47,653 nt of DNA from Rhizobium sp. WYCCWR10014. GTDB lineage: Bacteria > Pseudomonadota > Alphaproteobacteria > Rhizobiales > Rhizobiaceae. Below, in pieces: positions 41,002 through 47,653 of this stretch (positions within the stretch are counted from its first letter, which is position 1; every line of letters begins with the position of its first letter). The translations under genes and the position numbers were made by a program. The notes beneath the pieces were generated by a model. That model had not been told where the DNA came from and did no database searches. It saw only the letters and a list, made by a program, of their open reading frames with translations. Location of the stretch: NCBI RefSeq assembly GCF_001657485.1, contig NZ_LXFU01000020.1, positions 1-47,653 on the forward strand, written 5' to 3'.

Positions 41002-41667
41002 ATGCTGACAATCTACGGGGTCTATCGATCGCGCGCCTCACGCGTTTATTGGATGGCGGAGGAGCTTGGGCTCGAATTCCGCTCGGTGCCGGTGCTGCAG
41101 GCAAGGCGGCTCGCAGATCCGCTATCTGAGAATGCGCCGCTCAACACGCATTCGCCTGAATTCATTGCCGTCAACCCGATGGCGCAGATCCCCAGCATTC
41201 GGGACGGCGACCTCGTCATGCACGAGTCGCTGGCGATCAATCTTTACCTCGCCCGTAAACATGGCGGACCGCTTTCCGGCCAAACCGTCGAGGAAGAGGG
41301 ATTGCTGACGATGTGGACGGTCTGGGCGGCTGCGGAGGTCGAACCGCACGCAGTGAAGATCGTGCTCACCTATGATAACGGGCTCGAAAACAGCGAAGGC
41401 GGCCAACAGACGATCGCGGTTTCCTGCCGCTCGCTGCGCAGGCCGCTGGCGGTTCTCGAAGGCCACCTCGCCGGCCGGCAATGGATCGCCGGCGACCGCT
41501 TTACCGTTGCCGATCTCAACATTGCCGAGGTGCTGCGCTACACCCAGACCGAAGAGGCGCTGTTCGATGCGCATCCGAACATCAAAGTCTGGATCGAGCG
41601 CTGCCAGTCCCGCCCGGCTTACAAGGCCATGCAGGCGACCCGCGGCAAGGAGCCGATCGAAATTTGA
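41002..41667 (+). CDS. Glutathione S-transferase family protein
   Basis: A 221-residue protein. The N-terminal thioredoxin-like domain has the serine/arginine region [12 protein letters not shown] in place of a cysteine, [19 protein letters not shown] (the cis-proline and the Glu-Ser glutathione site), and then an all-helical C-terminal domain with [17 protein letters not shown]. Substrate class unknown. ATG at 41002 follows AGGGGA. The gene ends 3 bp before the convergent LysR gene, so the two transcripts overlap at their ends. The IS lies just upstream, about 185 bp before the start. Confidence 0.85.
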   Translation: MLTIYGVYRSRASRVYWMAEELGLEFRSVPVLQARRLADPLSENAPLNTHSPEFIAVNPMAQIPSIRDGDLVMHESLAINLYLARKHGGPLSGQTVEEEGLLTMWTVWAAAEVEPHAVKIVLTYDNGLENSEGGQQTIAVSCRSLRRPLAVLEGHLAGRQWIAGDRFTVADLNIAEVLRYTQTEEALFDAHPNIKVWIERCQSRPAYKAMQATRGKEPIEI

Positions 41668-41670
41668 GGA

Positions 41671-42567
41671 CTACTGGAAAAGGGCGAGCGTGCCGGCCAT
41701 TTCCTCACGGATCCAGGCCTTGAAATCCTTGACCTTCTTCGGCTCACGCGTGCCTTCGGCGGTGACGAAGTAATGGCCGAAGCCGGTCGGCGCGCGGATG
41801 CCGAAAGGGGCGGCGAGCCGGCCTTCGGCGAGCGCAAAGGCGGCCAGGGTCTGCCAGGCGAGCATGACGCCCTGGCCGGCGATCGCCGCATCGAGGCAGA
41901 GCGAGGCATCGTTGAAGACGTGGCGGGTCGAAAGCGTGGCACCGGATAGGCCGACCTCGCGCATCCAGACCTCCCAGGTGAACATGGCGCGGCCGTCAAT
42001 GATCGCGGGCAGTGCGAGGATATCGGCGGGTTCCTTCAATGTCGCCGCCATCTCGGGGGAGCAGACCGGAAAGACCTCCTGTGCCAACAGCAGTTCGGCC
42101 TTCACGTCCGGCCACTTGCCGTTGCCGACGCGGATGCCGATATCGACGTCGCAAAGGGCCGGATTGACGAGGTTGGTGGTTGCATCCAGCCGCAGCTTGA
42201 TGTCGGGATGACGCTCGGCGAAGCGATCGAGCCGGCAGACCAGCCAGCGGGCGGCGAAAACCGGCGCCACCGAGATGGTCAGGATGGTATCGTCCTTGCG
42301 GCTGGCGATCGACACCGCCGCCGAAAGCCGGGCGAATCCCTCGTCGAGCGCCAGGAGCACCGGCCGGCCGGCTTCGGTGGCGATCATGCCCCTGGCGGTG
42401 CGCTCGAAGATCACCTGACCGAGTTGGGCTTCGGCCTTGATCACCTGCTGGCTGACGGCGCCGACCGAGACGCCGAGCTCGTCGGCGGCGGCCTGCAGCG
42501 AGCCGAGACGACCGACGGCTTCCAGCGCCCGCAGGCCGTTGAGATGGACCATGTTGAGGTTCTTCAT
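41671..42567 (-). CDS. LysR family transcriptional regulator (GcvA-like)
   Basis: A 298-residue LysR regulator. The winged helix-turn-helix occupies residues 1-65, with LGSLQAAADELGVSVGAVSQ as the recognition region. The effector-binding domain follows, starting TILTISVAPVFAARWLV, the usual GcvA-like opening. The effector and target genes are unknown. Its position opposite and next to the GST suggests that it controls another neighbour or itself, because the GST is convergent rather than divergent. No Shine-Dalgarno stands out (ATAGAAAAACTAT precedes the ATG). A short divergent gene begins 176 bp upstream. Confidence 0.88.
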   Translation of the reverse strand: MKNLNMVHLNGLRALEAVGRLGSLQAAADELGVSVGAVSQQVIKAEAQLGQVIFERTARGMIATEAGRPVLLALDEGFARLSAAVSIASRKDDTILTISVAPVFAARWLVCRLDRFAERHPDIKLRLDATTNLVNPALCDVDIGIRVGNGKWPDVKAELLLAQEVFPVCSPEMAATLKEPADILALPAIIDGRAMFTWEVWMREVGLSGATLSTRHVFNDASLCLDAAIAGQGVMLAWQTLAAFALAEGRLAAPFGIRAPTGFGHYFVTAEGTREPKKVKDFKAWIREEMAGTLALFQ

Positions 42568-42742
42568 ATAGTTTTTCTATACCGCCTCAGCGTTATTCTC
42601 AATTGAAAATCTGGCTGTTGAGGCCGACATTGCAAGCATAGGCAATCCATTCGAGCGCGGAGCGTTGGCCAGATAGGATGGCTCGGAGGCCGAGAGCCGT
42701 TGGGCGATCATATCCGCGCCACGGAAGAAAGCGAGGCATGCC

Positions 42743-42937
42743 ATGTCGTTGCTGAAGTTTTTCTTGAGACCTGCCCTTCCGGTGGGAAGCGCAGAAATTG
42801 TCCCCAGTTGGAAGGATGATCCGCTGCGGCATCCGGAGGTCGAACGAATGTCGATGCGCGAAATCGCCGATCTGCCGCTCGGGATGCCGGCCGGCTTTCA
42901 GGCGGAGGCCAAGTCGCCGCTGGCGAAATGCGCGTAA
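42743..42937 (+). CDS. Small protein of unknown function, 64 residues
   Basis: The short frame starts behind GAGG with 8-nt spacing, which supports real translation. The N terminus is hydrophobic (MSLLKFFLRPALPVG), too short for a certain membrane segment. Beyond it is a soluble part with HPEVERMSMREIADLPLGMP and a basic end. It resembles no family I can name. It ends 38 bp before the YjbR gene in the same direction and is divergent from the LysR gene, so it could be a LysR target. Confidence 0.5.
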   Translation: MSLLKFFLRPALPVGSAEIVPSWKDDPLRHPEVERMSMREIADLPLGMPAGFQAEAKSPLAKCA

Positions 42938-42975
42938 AAATATGGTAGGTTCGCCCTGGCAGAAAGGGCGGAACC

Positions 42976-43341
42976 ATGGCCGGCGATGTCGATGCGATCT
43001 TCGAACGCCTGAAGCGGTTGGCGGCGGAAGCCGGGCTGCCTGATGTCGAGGAGAGCACCTCCTACGGCAATCCGGCGCTGAAGGTCGGCGGCAAGAGTTT
43101 TGTCGCGGTGAAGAATGCCGAGACGATCTTGATCTCGATTTCGCTCGACGACAAGGATCACCTACTGGAAATGGCGCCTGACGTCTATTTTCAAACCGAT
43201 CATTATGTCGGCTGGCCGCATCTGCCGGTGCGCGCCGCCGTGATCGGCGACGAGGAATTGCGGCTGCGGCTGATCGGCGCCTGGCTGTTCCGGGCGCCGA
43301 AGAAGCTTGCCGCAGGATTTAACGGTCAGGCCCGGTCGTAG
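42976..43341 (+). CDS. MmcQ/YjbR family DNA-binding-like protein
   Basis: A 121-residue protein with the double-wing CyaY-like fold of the YjbR/MmcQ family. VEESTSYGNPALKVGGKSFVAV and YFQTDHYVGWPHLPVR are its typical blocks, the second including the H/W motif. The function is poorly defined. The 3' end overlaps the convergent GST gene by 16 bp. Confidence 0.8.
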   Translation: MAGDVDAIFERLKRLAAEAGLPDVEESTSYGNPALKVGGKSFVAVKNAETILISISLDDKDHLLEMAPDVYFQTDHYVGWPHLPVRAAVIGDEELRLRLIGAWLFRAPKKLAAGFNGQARS

Positions 43342-43946
43342 GCCAGCGCCCGCTGGACGGCGGGGCGCAGCAGCATGCGGGCGTGGTGGTCGCTCGCCTT
43401 TTCGAAGCGGGCGGGATCGACGCCGTCCGACGGCAGCCAGTCGGTCATGACGAAGAGATAGGGATCGGCGAGCGAATAGGCTTCACCCATCGCCCATGGG
43501 CCTTCAAACATCGTCCGCTCGATCAGCGTGAAACAATCGGCCATATTCTCGGGCACCTTCGCCTTCATCGCCTCGATTGCCGCCGGCTCGTCGGCCCAGC
43601 GCGAGCCGCGCGGGCGATGCGCATGGTTCACATGCACGGTCGAGCAGATATAGCTGTTGAAGGACTGGAGCCTGGCAAATTCGAAGGGATCGTCAAGCGG
43701 CGCCAGCTTGGCGGCCGGCGCGCTCTGGGCGATATAAGCCAGGATCGCCGGCGTTTCCGTCAGCACGCCATAATCGGTGACCAGTGCCGGCACCCGGCCC
43801 TTCGGGTTGATCTTCAGATAGTCCGGCGAACGCTGCTCGCCATCGCGGAGGCTGATCTTCTTTACTTCGAAGGCCAGGCCGGATTCTTCCAGGGCAATAA
43901 GGCTTGCGAGCGCGCAGGTTCCCGACGCGTAGTACAATGTCAGCAT
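43326..43946 (-). CDS. Glutathione S-transferase (beta-class-like)
   Basis: A 206-residue GST. The thioredoxin-like domain begins MLTLYYASGTCALASLIALE, with the S-x-x-C arrangement of bacterial beta-class enzymes (C11), then KINPKGRVPALVTDYGVLTE as the glutathione-binding part. The helical domain follows, with HVNHAHRPRGSRW. It differs clearly from the GST at 41002. ATG at 43946 is behind GGGAG. The first 16 bp of overlap with YjbR are at its 3' end. Confidence 0.88.
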   Translation of the reverse strand: MLTLYYASGTCALASLIALEESGLAFEVKKISLRDGEQRSPDYLKINPKGRVPALVTDYGVLTETPAILAYIAQSAPAAKLAPLDDPFEFARLQSFNSYICSTVHVNHAHRPRGSRWADEPAAIEAMKAKVPENMADCFTLIERTMFEGPWAMGEAYSLADPYLFVMTDWLPSDGVDPARFEKASDHHARMLLRPAVQRALAYDRA

Positions 43947-44049
43947 GGTTCTCGACTCCCTTTCGGCAAGGGTTATAGCCCAGGGGTCGGTGCGCCGGAA
44001 CTGGGGTGATTGGGTTTTGGGTGCGTGCGAGTGTGAGGGCATGATCGGT

Positions 44050-44245
44050 GTGCCGCGCGCGCCCCTCATCCGGCTGCCGCCACCAACCGGGGTCGAGCCA
44101 CGGGTCTCGACCCGTCCTTCGGACCCCCGCAGGCGGGGCGAAGGGACATGCCGCACCGGCTTTCCCCGACCTCGACGCTGCGTTTGCCACGTCCCCTCGC
44201 CCCGTTTTTACGGGGAGAGGGTTAGTGTGAGGGGCAGATCTTGCA
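44050..44245. repeat. Mosaic repeat upstream of the second GST
   Basis: The stretch reads CCCCTCATCCGGCTGCCGCC near its left edge and ends with CCGTTTTTACGGGGAGAGGG and GTGAGGGGCA. In between is an inverted repeat GGTCGAG/CTCGACC (near 44092-44115). It is typical of rhizobial intergenic mosaics. It fills most of the 366-bp gap between the GST and DUF4406 genes. Confidence 0.65.
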
Positions 44246-44312
44246 CTTCCACTCGCCTTGTCAGCCAACGTAGCCGGATACGATCGGCGCACCTCTCCCT
44301 CCGGAGGTAACC

Positions 44313-44669
44313 TCAGCCGCAGCCCGGAACATCCTCCAGCCTGTGCCAGACCGGAATGCCGCGTTCCCGGGCGATGCGCACGTCGTTGTCCGCTCCCTTG
44401 GAATCGCCGGGCAGCCGCAGCACGCCCTCGCAGAGCTGCAGCAGCCGGCCGGCGACCGGGTGGAAGATCTCTTCGTAGAGCGCATCGCCAACCGACCGGC
44501 CGCCGGCGGCGTGCCAGATCGGCAGCGCCACCCATTCGCCGATCATCGGCACATGGCCGGCCTGAAACAGCGCGTGAGAGGGTGCCTCAAGCCGCTTCAG
44601 GTTGGCGGCCATCTTTTCCGGGTCGTCGCCGGTTCCGGACCGATAGGGCCCGGCAATCAAAATCAACAT
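44313..44669 (-). CDS. DUF4406 domain-containing protein
   Basis: A 118-residue protein with the nucleoside 2-deoxyribosyltransferase-like fold of DUF4406. It starts MLILIAGPYRSGTGDDPEKM, has an EWVALPIWHAAGGRS loop and the RLPGDSKGADNDVRIA helix bearing the conserved D/E and N residues. The reaction is unknown. It is divergent from the DeoR regulator, and three repeated sites lie in the gap between them, so it is the likeliest regulator target besides the regulator itself. Confidence 0.78.
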   Translation of the reverse strand: MLILIAGPYRSGTGDDPEKMAANLKRLEAPSHALFQAGHVPMIGEWVALPIWHAAGGRSVGDALYEEIFHPVAGRLLQLCEGVLRLPGDSKGADNDVRIARERGIPVWHRLEDVPGCG

Positions 44670-44737
44670 GATCCACTCCTTCGCTCCGCTTTATGCGTGA
44701 GCACTTTCCCGGCCTCATGCACGGGATGTCATGAAAA

Positions 44738-44804
44738 TGCACGATATTTCTTGAATGTCGAGTCATTTCGTGCAATATCGGGCTGTTATGTTTAATTTCG
44801 TGCA
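44738..44804. promoter_or_regulatory. Three equally spaced operator-like sites for the DeoR regulator
   Basis: TGCACGA (44738-44744) and TCGTGCA at 44768-44774 and 44798-44804 are each 30 bp apart, the first inverted relative to the others. The wider form is ATTTCGTGCA. The last copy lies 8 nt before the regulator start. Confidence 0.55.
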
Positions 44805-44812
44805 GAGATCCG

Positions 44813-45568
44813 ATGCTGACAACACAACGCAAGACCCTCATTCTCGACATCCTGCGCCGTGACGGCCAGGTGATCGCCAAGCGCGTCGCCGAGGATTTCG
44901 CCCTTTCGGAGGACACGATCCGCCGCGACCTCAGGGAAATGGCAGCGGAAGGGCTGCTGAAACGGGTGCATGGCGGGGCGATGCCGCTGGCGCCAGACCT
45001 GCCTGATTTCACCGCGCGGCGCAGCGTCTCGTCGCAGATCAAGGCGCGGCTGGGGGCGGCGGCGGCGGCGATGGTCAAGCCCGGTCAGATGATCTTCCTC
45101 GATGGCGGCACGACGACGGCGGAGATCGCCAGGCATTTGCCCCGCGACATGCCGCTGACGGTTGCGACCCACAGCCCGACGATCGCCGCCGAACTCGAAC
45201 ACCACCCGACAGCCGAGGTGATCCTGACGGGCGGCCGGCTCTACAAACATTCGATGGTGGCGACGGGGGCAGCGGCCATGGCGGCAATCTCGCAGCTCCG
45301 CCCCGACCTCTTCTTTCTCGGCGTCACCGCCGCGCATCCGGTGCACGGGCTTTCCACCGGCGATTTCGAGGAAGCGGCGATCAAGCGGCATATCGCCCGC
45401 TGCTCGGCCGAAACGCATGTGCTGCTGACGGAGGATAAGTTCGACCTCGTCTCGCCCTGCCCGGTGCTCGGCATTTCCGAGGTGGCGGGGTTGATCGTGC
45501 CCATGGAGATGACGGCCGAACAGCTGAAACCCTATCGCGATCTCAACGGCGCGATCGCCGCAGCATGA
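44813..45568 (+). CDS. DeoR/GlpR family transcriptional regulator
   Basis: A 251-residue regulator. Residues 1-57 hold the helix-turn-helix, RVAEDFALSEDTIRRDLREM, a typical DeoR signature. The C-terminal sugar-phosphate isomerase-like sensor has FLDGGTTTAEIARHLP, LTGGRLYKHSMV and LFFLGVTAAHP. DeoR proteins usually respond to phosphorylated sugars; which one is unknown. The 5' gap contains three equally spaced sites that probably serve autoregulation and control of the divergent DUF4406 gene. Its 3' end overlaps the convergent membrane-protein gene by 26 bp. Confidence 0.88.
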   Translation: MLTTQRKTLILDILRRDGQVIAKRVAEDFALSEDTIRRDLREMAAEGLLKRVHGGAMPLAPDLPDFTARRSVSSQIKARLGAAAAAMVKPGQMIFLDGGTTTAEIARHLPRDMPLTVATHSPTIAAELEHHPTAEVILTGGRLYKHSMVATGAAAMAAISQLRPDLFFLGVTAAHPVHGLSTGDFEEAAIKRHIARCSAETHVLLTEDKFDLVSPCPVLGISEVAGLIVPMEMTAEQLKPYRDLNGAIAAA

Positions 45569-46283
45569 TGGCGCTGCGGGAGGGCGGCGGCACGGCAGCA
45601 TGTGGCAGGAGGCTTGCGGCAAGGGCCGCGATGAAGGCCGCCAGCACGGCATAGGCCGGCACCATGCTGCCGGTTCCAAGGGTGAGCACCGTCTGCAGAT
45701 AGGGCTGCGCCAGCGCGATGATGACGGAAAGCGCCGGCATGTCGAGCAGGGTTCCGGCGATCCGCGACAGTTCCGGCATGAAGGCTGCACCGGCAAGCGC
45801 GCCGTAGACCGCCGTCAGGCGGAGTGTGAGGCGCAACGGCACCGAGGCTGCAAGCGGCGGCATCTCGCCATCCTCGAGGGCAACCATGAGATAGGCTGCG
45901 AAAGACGCCAGAAACAGCAAGGCGACAGGCAGTGCGGCCAGGGTGGCGGATTGTGTCAGCGCCGCCGCATCCGCCGCCAGGAAGAGCAGGATCGGCGTGG
46001 AAGCGACGAACCAGATGGCGACGATCGGGCCCCAGAACCAGATGAGCGAGAGAGCGTGAAGACGGAGCAGCGTCGCCATGAAGAGCACGCCGATCGCGGT
46101 CCAGATGCAGGCGGGTTTGAGCACGCCCGATATCAGCCGCAGGCCCGGCTCGCAGGCCCCGGCCATCTCGCCGCAGCCGGACAGCTGGATCGTGAGCCAG
46201 GTGATATAATCGAGGCTCAGCGCGGCGAACATGAAGATGCCGATACCCATCAGCATCCACCACAGATAGCGGCCTGCAAACAT
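45543..46283 (-). CDS. Multi-pass membrane protein of unknown function
   Basis: A 246-residue protein with about six to seven hydrophobic helices. These include WWMLMGIGIFMFAALSLDYI, IWTAIGVLFMATLL, LIWFWGPIVAIWFVASTPIL and the C-terminal AYAVLAAFIAALAASLL. A periplasmic-looking loop carries two cysteines (SGCGEMAGACEPG). No catalytic motif or family is recognised. The start at 46283 opens with the first hydrophobic segment. It overlaps the 3' end of the DeoR gene by 26 bp. Confidence 0.7.
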   Translation of the reverse strand: MFAGRYLWWMLMGIGIFMFAALSLDYITWLTIQLSGCGEMAGACEPGLRLISGVLKPACIWTAIGVLFMATLLRLHALSLIWFWGPIVAIWFVASTPILLFLAADAAALTQSATLAALPVALLFLASFAAYLMVALEDGEMPPLAASVPLRLTLRLTAVYGALAGAAFMPELSRIAGTLLDMPALSVIIALAQPYLQTVLTLGTGSMVPAYAVLAAFIAALAASLLPHAAVPPPSRSAIMLRRSRR

Positions 46284-46411
46284 GCCCTGCCCTCACGGCT
46301 TCCAGGACTGTGCTCACGTCGCCGCGAAAGGGTGCATCCGCGATCGCAGGACGTACCCCTTTATATTAGGTAATTCTTATTTTTCTGATAACTTATATAC
46401 GCAAGCTCAAC

Positions 46412-47419
46412 TCATCCGGCCAAGGCGGAAGTGACCCTGATATCGCCGACATGGATGCCGTTCCAATTGCGCATTGGCTTCGTGGCATAGGCCATCAGGG
46501 CCGCATGCACCTCGCTCTCCATCTCGAAGAAGCGGGCAAGCGTCGCCGCCACCATGGCTTCGGCGGCGCGGGTCATGCCATCCTCGCATTTGAGAGCGAT
46601 GGCGATGCCCTTTTCCGGAATGGCGGCGCAGAAGACGCCCTCGGCGCCGGTCTTGCAGAAGATGCGGCCGGGGGCGATCTGCATCAGCGCGGTGCAGGCA
46701 CGGCCGGAGCCGGCGACGTAAAAGGGCTCGGCCATGCAGGCCTCGATCAGGCGACGGGATGCCTTGGCACGCAGGGGTTCGAGGCCGGTGCCGGTCGCCA
46801 TCTTCGCAAAACCATGGGCAAGGCTCTTGAGCGGCACGGCATAGGTCGGGATCGAGCAGCCGTCGGTGCCGCAGCTATCGGCGCCAATCACGGCCCCGGT
46901 CAGGCTTTCCATCGCCGCGCGGATCTCAACCTGCAGCGGGTGCTGATAGCCGACATAGCCCTTCGGATCGAGGTCCTGATGACAGCAGGCGCAGATGAAA
47001 CCGGCATGTTTTCCCGAGCAATTGTTGTGCAGCGCGGTCGGCGCATCGAGCATGCGAGCCTGCTGGATCAGGATCTTCTGGCTCATGGACCAGTGGGCGC
47101 CGCATTCCAGCGTTTCGATATCGCGGCCGGCACGCGACAGCATGGACGCGGCAAGCGCCACATGCTCGTCCTCGCCATTATGCGAGGCGCAGGCCAGCGC
47201 CAATTCCTTGTCGCCGAAGCCATAGGCATCGGCCGCACCACTCTCGACCAGCGGCAGCGCCTGCATCGCCTTGCAGGACGAGCGCGGGAAGACCGCAGCT
47301 TCGATGTCGCCCAGCGAGAAGACAAGCTTACCATCGCCATCGACCACAGCCACCGCGCCACGATGGCGACTTTCGACGAGCAGGCCGCGGGTGACTTCGA
47401 CGGTGACGGGATTGGTCAT
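46412..47419 (-). CDS. ansA: L-asparaginase II (rhizobial-type)
   Basis: A 335-residue enzyme of the family typified by the R. etli asparaginases, unrelated to the E. coli type. The key residues expected from that family are present: S47, K50 in PRSSCKAMQ; S79 and H80 in CASHNGED; C134 and K137 in NNCSGKHAGF; and D181, C183, D186, C188 in DSCGTDGCSIP. The zinc-binding cysteines and the serine-lysine pairs are therefore kept. It hydrolyses asparagine to aspartate and ammonia in the cytosol. Thermostable constitutive and thermolabile inducible versions are known; which one this is cannot be told. ATG at 47419 starts MTNPVTVEVTRG. It stands alone, convergent with nothing and followed by an AT-rich gap. 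Confidence 0.88.
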   Translation of the reverse strand: MTNPVTVEVTRGLLVESRHRGAVAVVDGDGKLVFSLGDIEAAVFPRSSCKAMQALPLVESGAADAYGFGDKELALACASHNGEDEHVALAASMLSRAGRDIETLECGAHWSMSQKILIQQARMLDAPTALHNNCSGKHAGFICACCHQDLDPKGYVGYQHPLQVEIRAAMESLTGAVIGADSCGTDGCSIPTYAVPLKSLAHGFAKMATGTGLEPLRAKASRRLIEACMAEPFYVAGSGRACTALMQIAPGRIFCKTGAEGVFCAAIPEKGIAIALKCEDGMTRAAEAMVAATLARFFEMESEVHAALMAYATKPMRNWNGIHVGDIRVTSALAG

Positions 47420-47653
47420 GAGCTCTCATCCGGATGCTGGCGGGGTTGCGCAGTCCATAACGCGTCACGCGGCGAAAGCCAACGGGGTTGACGTGGCGTC
47501 GAGGTCTAGGCGGCTACGCGGGTGCCTGCTGATAGTGCCGGCTCTATGTATGGCAGGACGTCACCCCACCCTCCGTCATCCTCGGGCTTGACCCCATAGG
47601 CGCTAACTTAGTTGTCGATGTGCGATGGCTCGTCGCCTTCGCGGTGGCTCGCG
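47420..47653. other. Window end with mosaic repeat fragment, no gene
   Basis: The 234 bp beyond the asparaginase start hold its promoter region and, at about 47563-47600, CACCCTCCGTCATCCTCGGG, a partial copy of the palindromic element described at 39487 and 19016. No convincing coding frame. Confidence 0.5.

Overview
The window looks like chromosomal DNA of a fast-growing alphaproteobacterium of the Rhizobium leguminosarum/etli type. By eye the GC content is high. The intergenic gaps carry rhizobial mosaic and palindromic repeats. The gene set fits the group: a rhizobial-type L-asparaginase, a TIGR03808-type Tat beta-helix protein, Omp25/31-like surface protein, Ohr/OhrR, DUF899/DUF1579 proteins, and a DNA ligase with its ligase-associated exonuclease. 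Species is inference; no rRNA, tRNA or CRISPR array was seen.

Layout. 0.2-4.2 kb: class IV aminotransferase, divergent zinc alcohol dehydrogenase, a sugar-phosphate isomerase-like TIM barrel and a cupin. 4.2-6.8 kb: a minus-strand run of small accessory enzymes (two P-loop kinases, a GNAT acetyltransferase, an alpha/beta hydrolase). 6.9-9.3 kb: a methyl-accepting chemotaxis protein ending in a NWEEF tether. 10-13.8 kb: CNNM/CorC-type membrane protein, trans-aconitate methyltransferase and glucose-6-phosphate dehydrogenase. 13.8-17 kb: small secreted protein, NUDIX hydrolase, DUF2267/DUF2780-like protein and a HerA-like ATPase. 17.2-20.9 kb: two ABC-F ATPases. The second has an elaborate 5' leader with a short peptide ORF that has a near-perfect Shine-Dalgarno; this is the most interesting new signal in the window. 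21-25.6 kb: outer-membrane barrel, a VOC/DUF1579/DUF899 group with a divergent MarR regulator, and the ohr/ohrR peroxide pair with clustered palindromes between them. 25.6-27.2 kb: rpsU (TTG start), a small conserved protein and a cold-shock protein, separated by short tandem repeats. 27.4-29.2 kb: two tandem L,D-transpeptidase lipoproteins. 29.2-35.4 kb: alpha/beta hydrolases, DNA ligase plus MBL exonuclease, and a GDPD-type phosphodiesterase. 35.5-39.5 kb: a PAS-GAF-GGDEF-EAL protein and the Tat beta-helix protein. 39.56-40.82 kb: a complete IS481-like element that landed in the 5-nt loop of a host palindromic repeat. 41-47.4 kb: two glutathione S-transferases, LysR and DeoR regulators, a YjbR protein, a DUF4406 protein, a membrane protein and L-asparaginase.

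How the genes work together. The clearest functional units are ohr/ohrR (organic peroxide defence with its own operator cluster), MarR plus the DUF899-DUF1579-VOC group, exonuclease plus ligase (DNA repair), the paired L,D-transpeptidases (cell wall), and the DeoR regulator with three sites spaced exactly 30 bp apart. Most other genes are single transcription units, often convergent and separated by hairpins or mosaic repeats. Start codons were chosen by Shine-Dalgarno position and family length, and several differ from the longest open frame.
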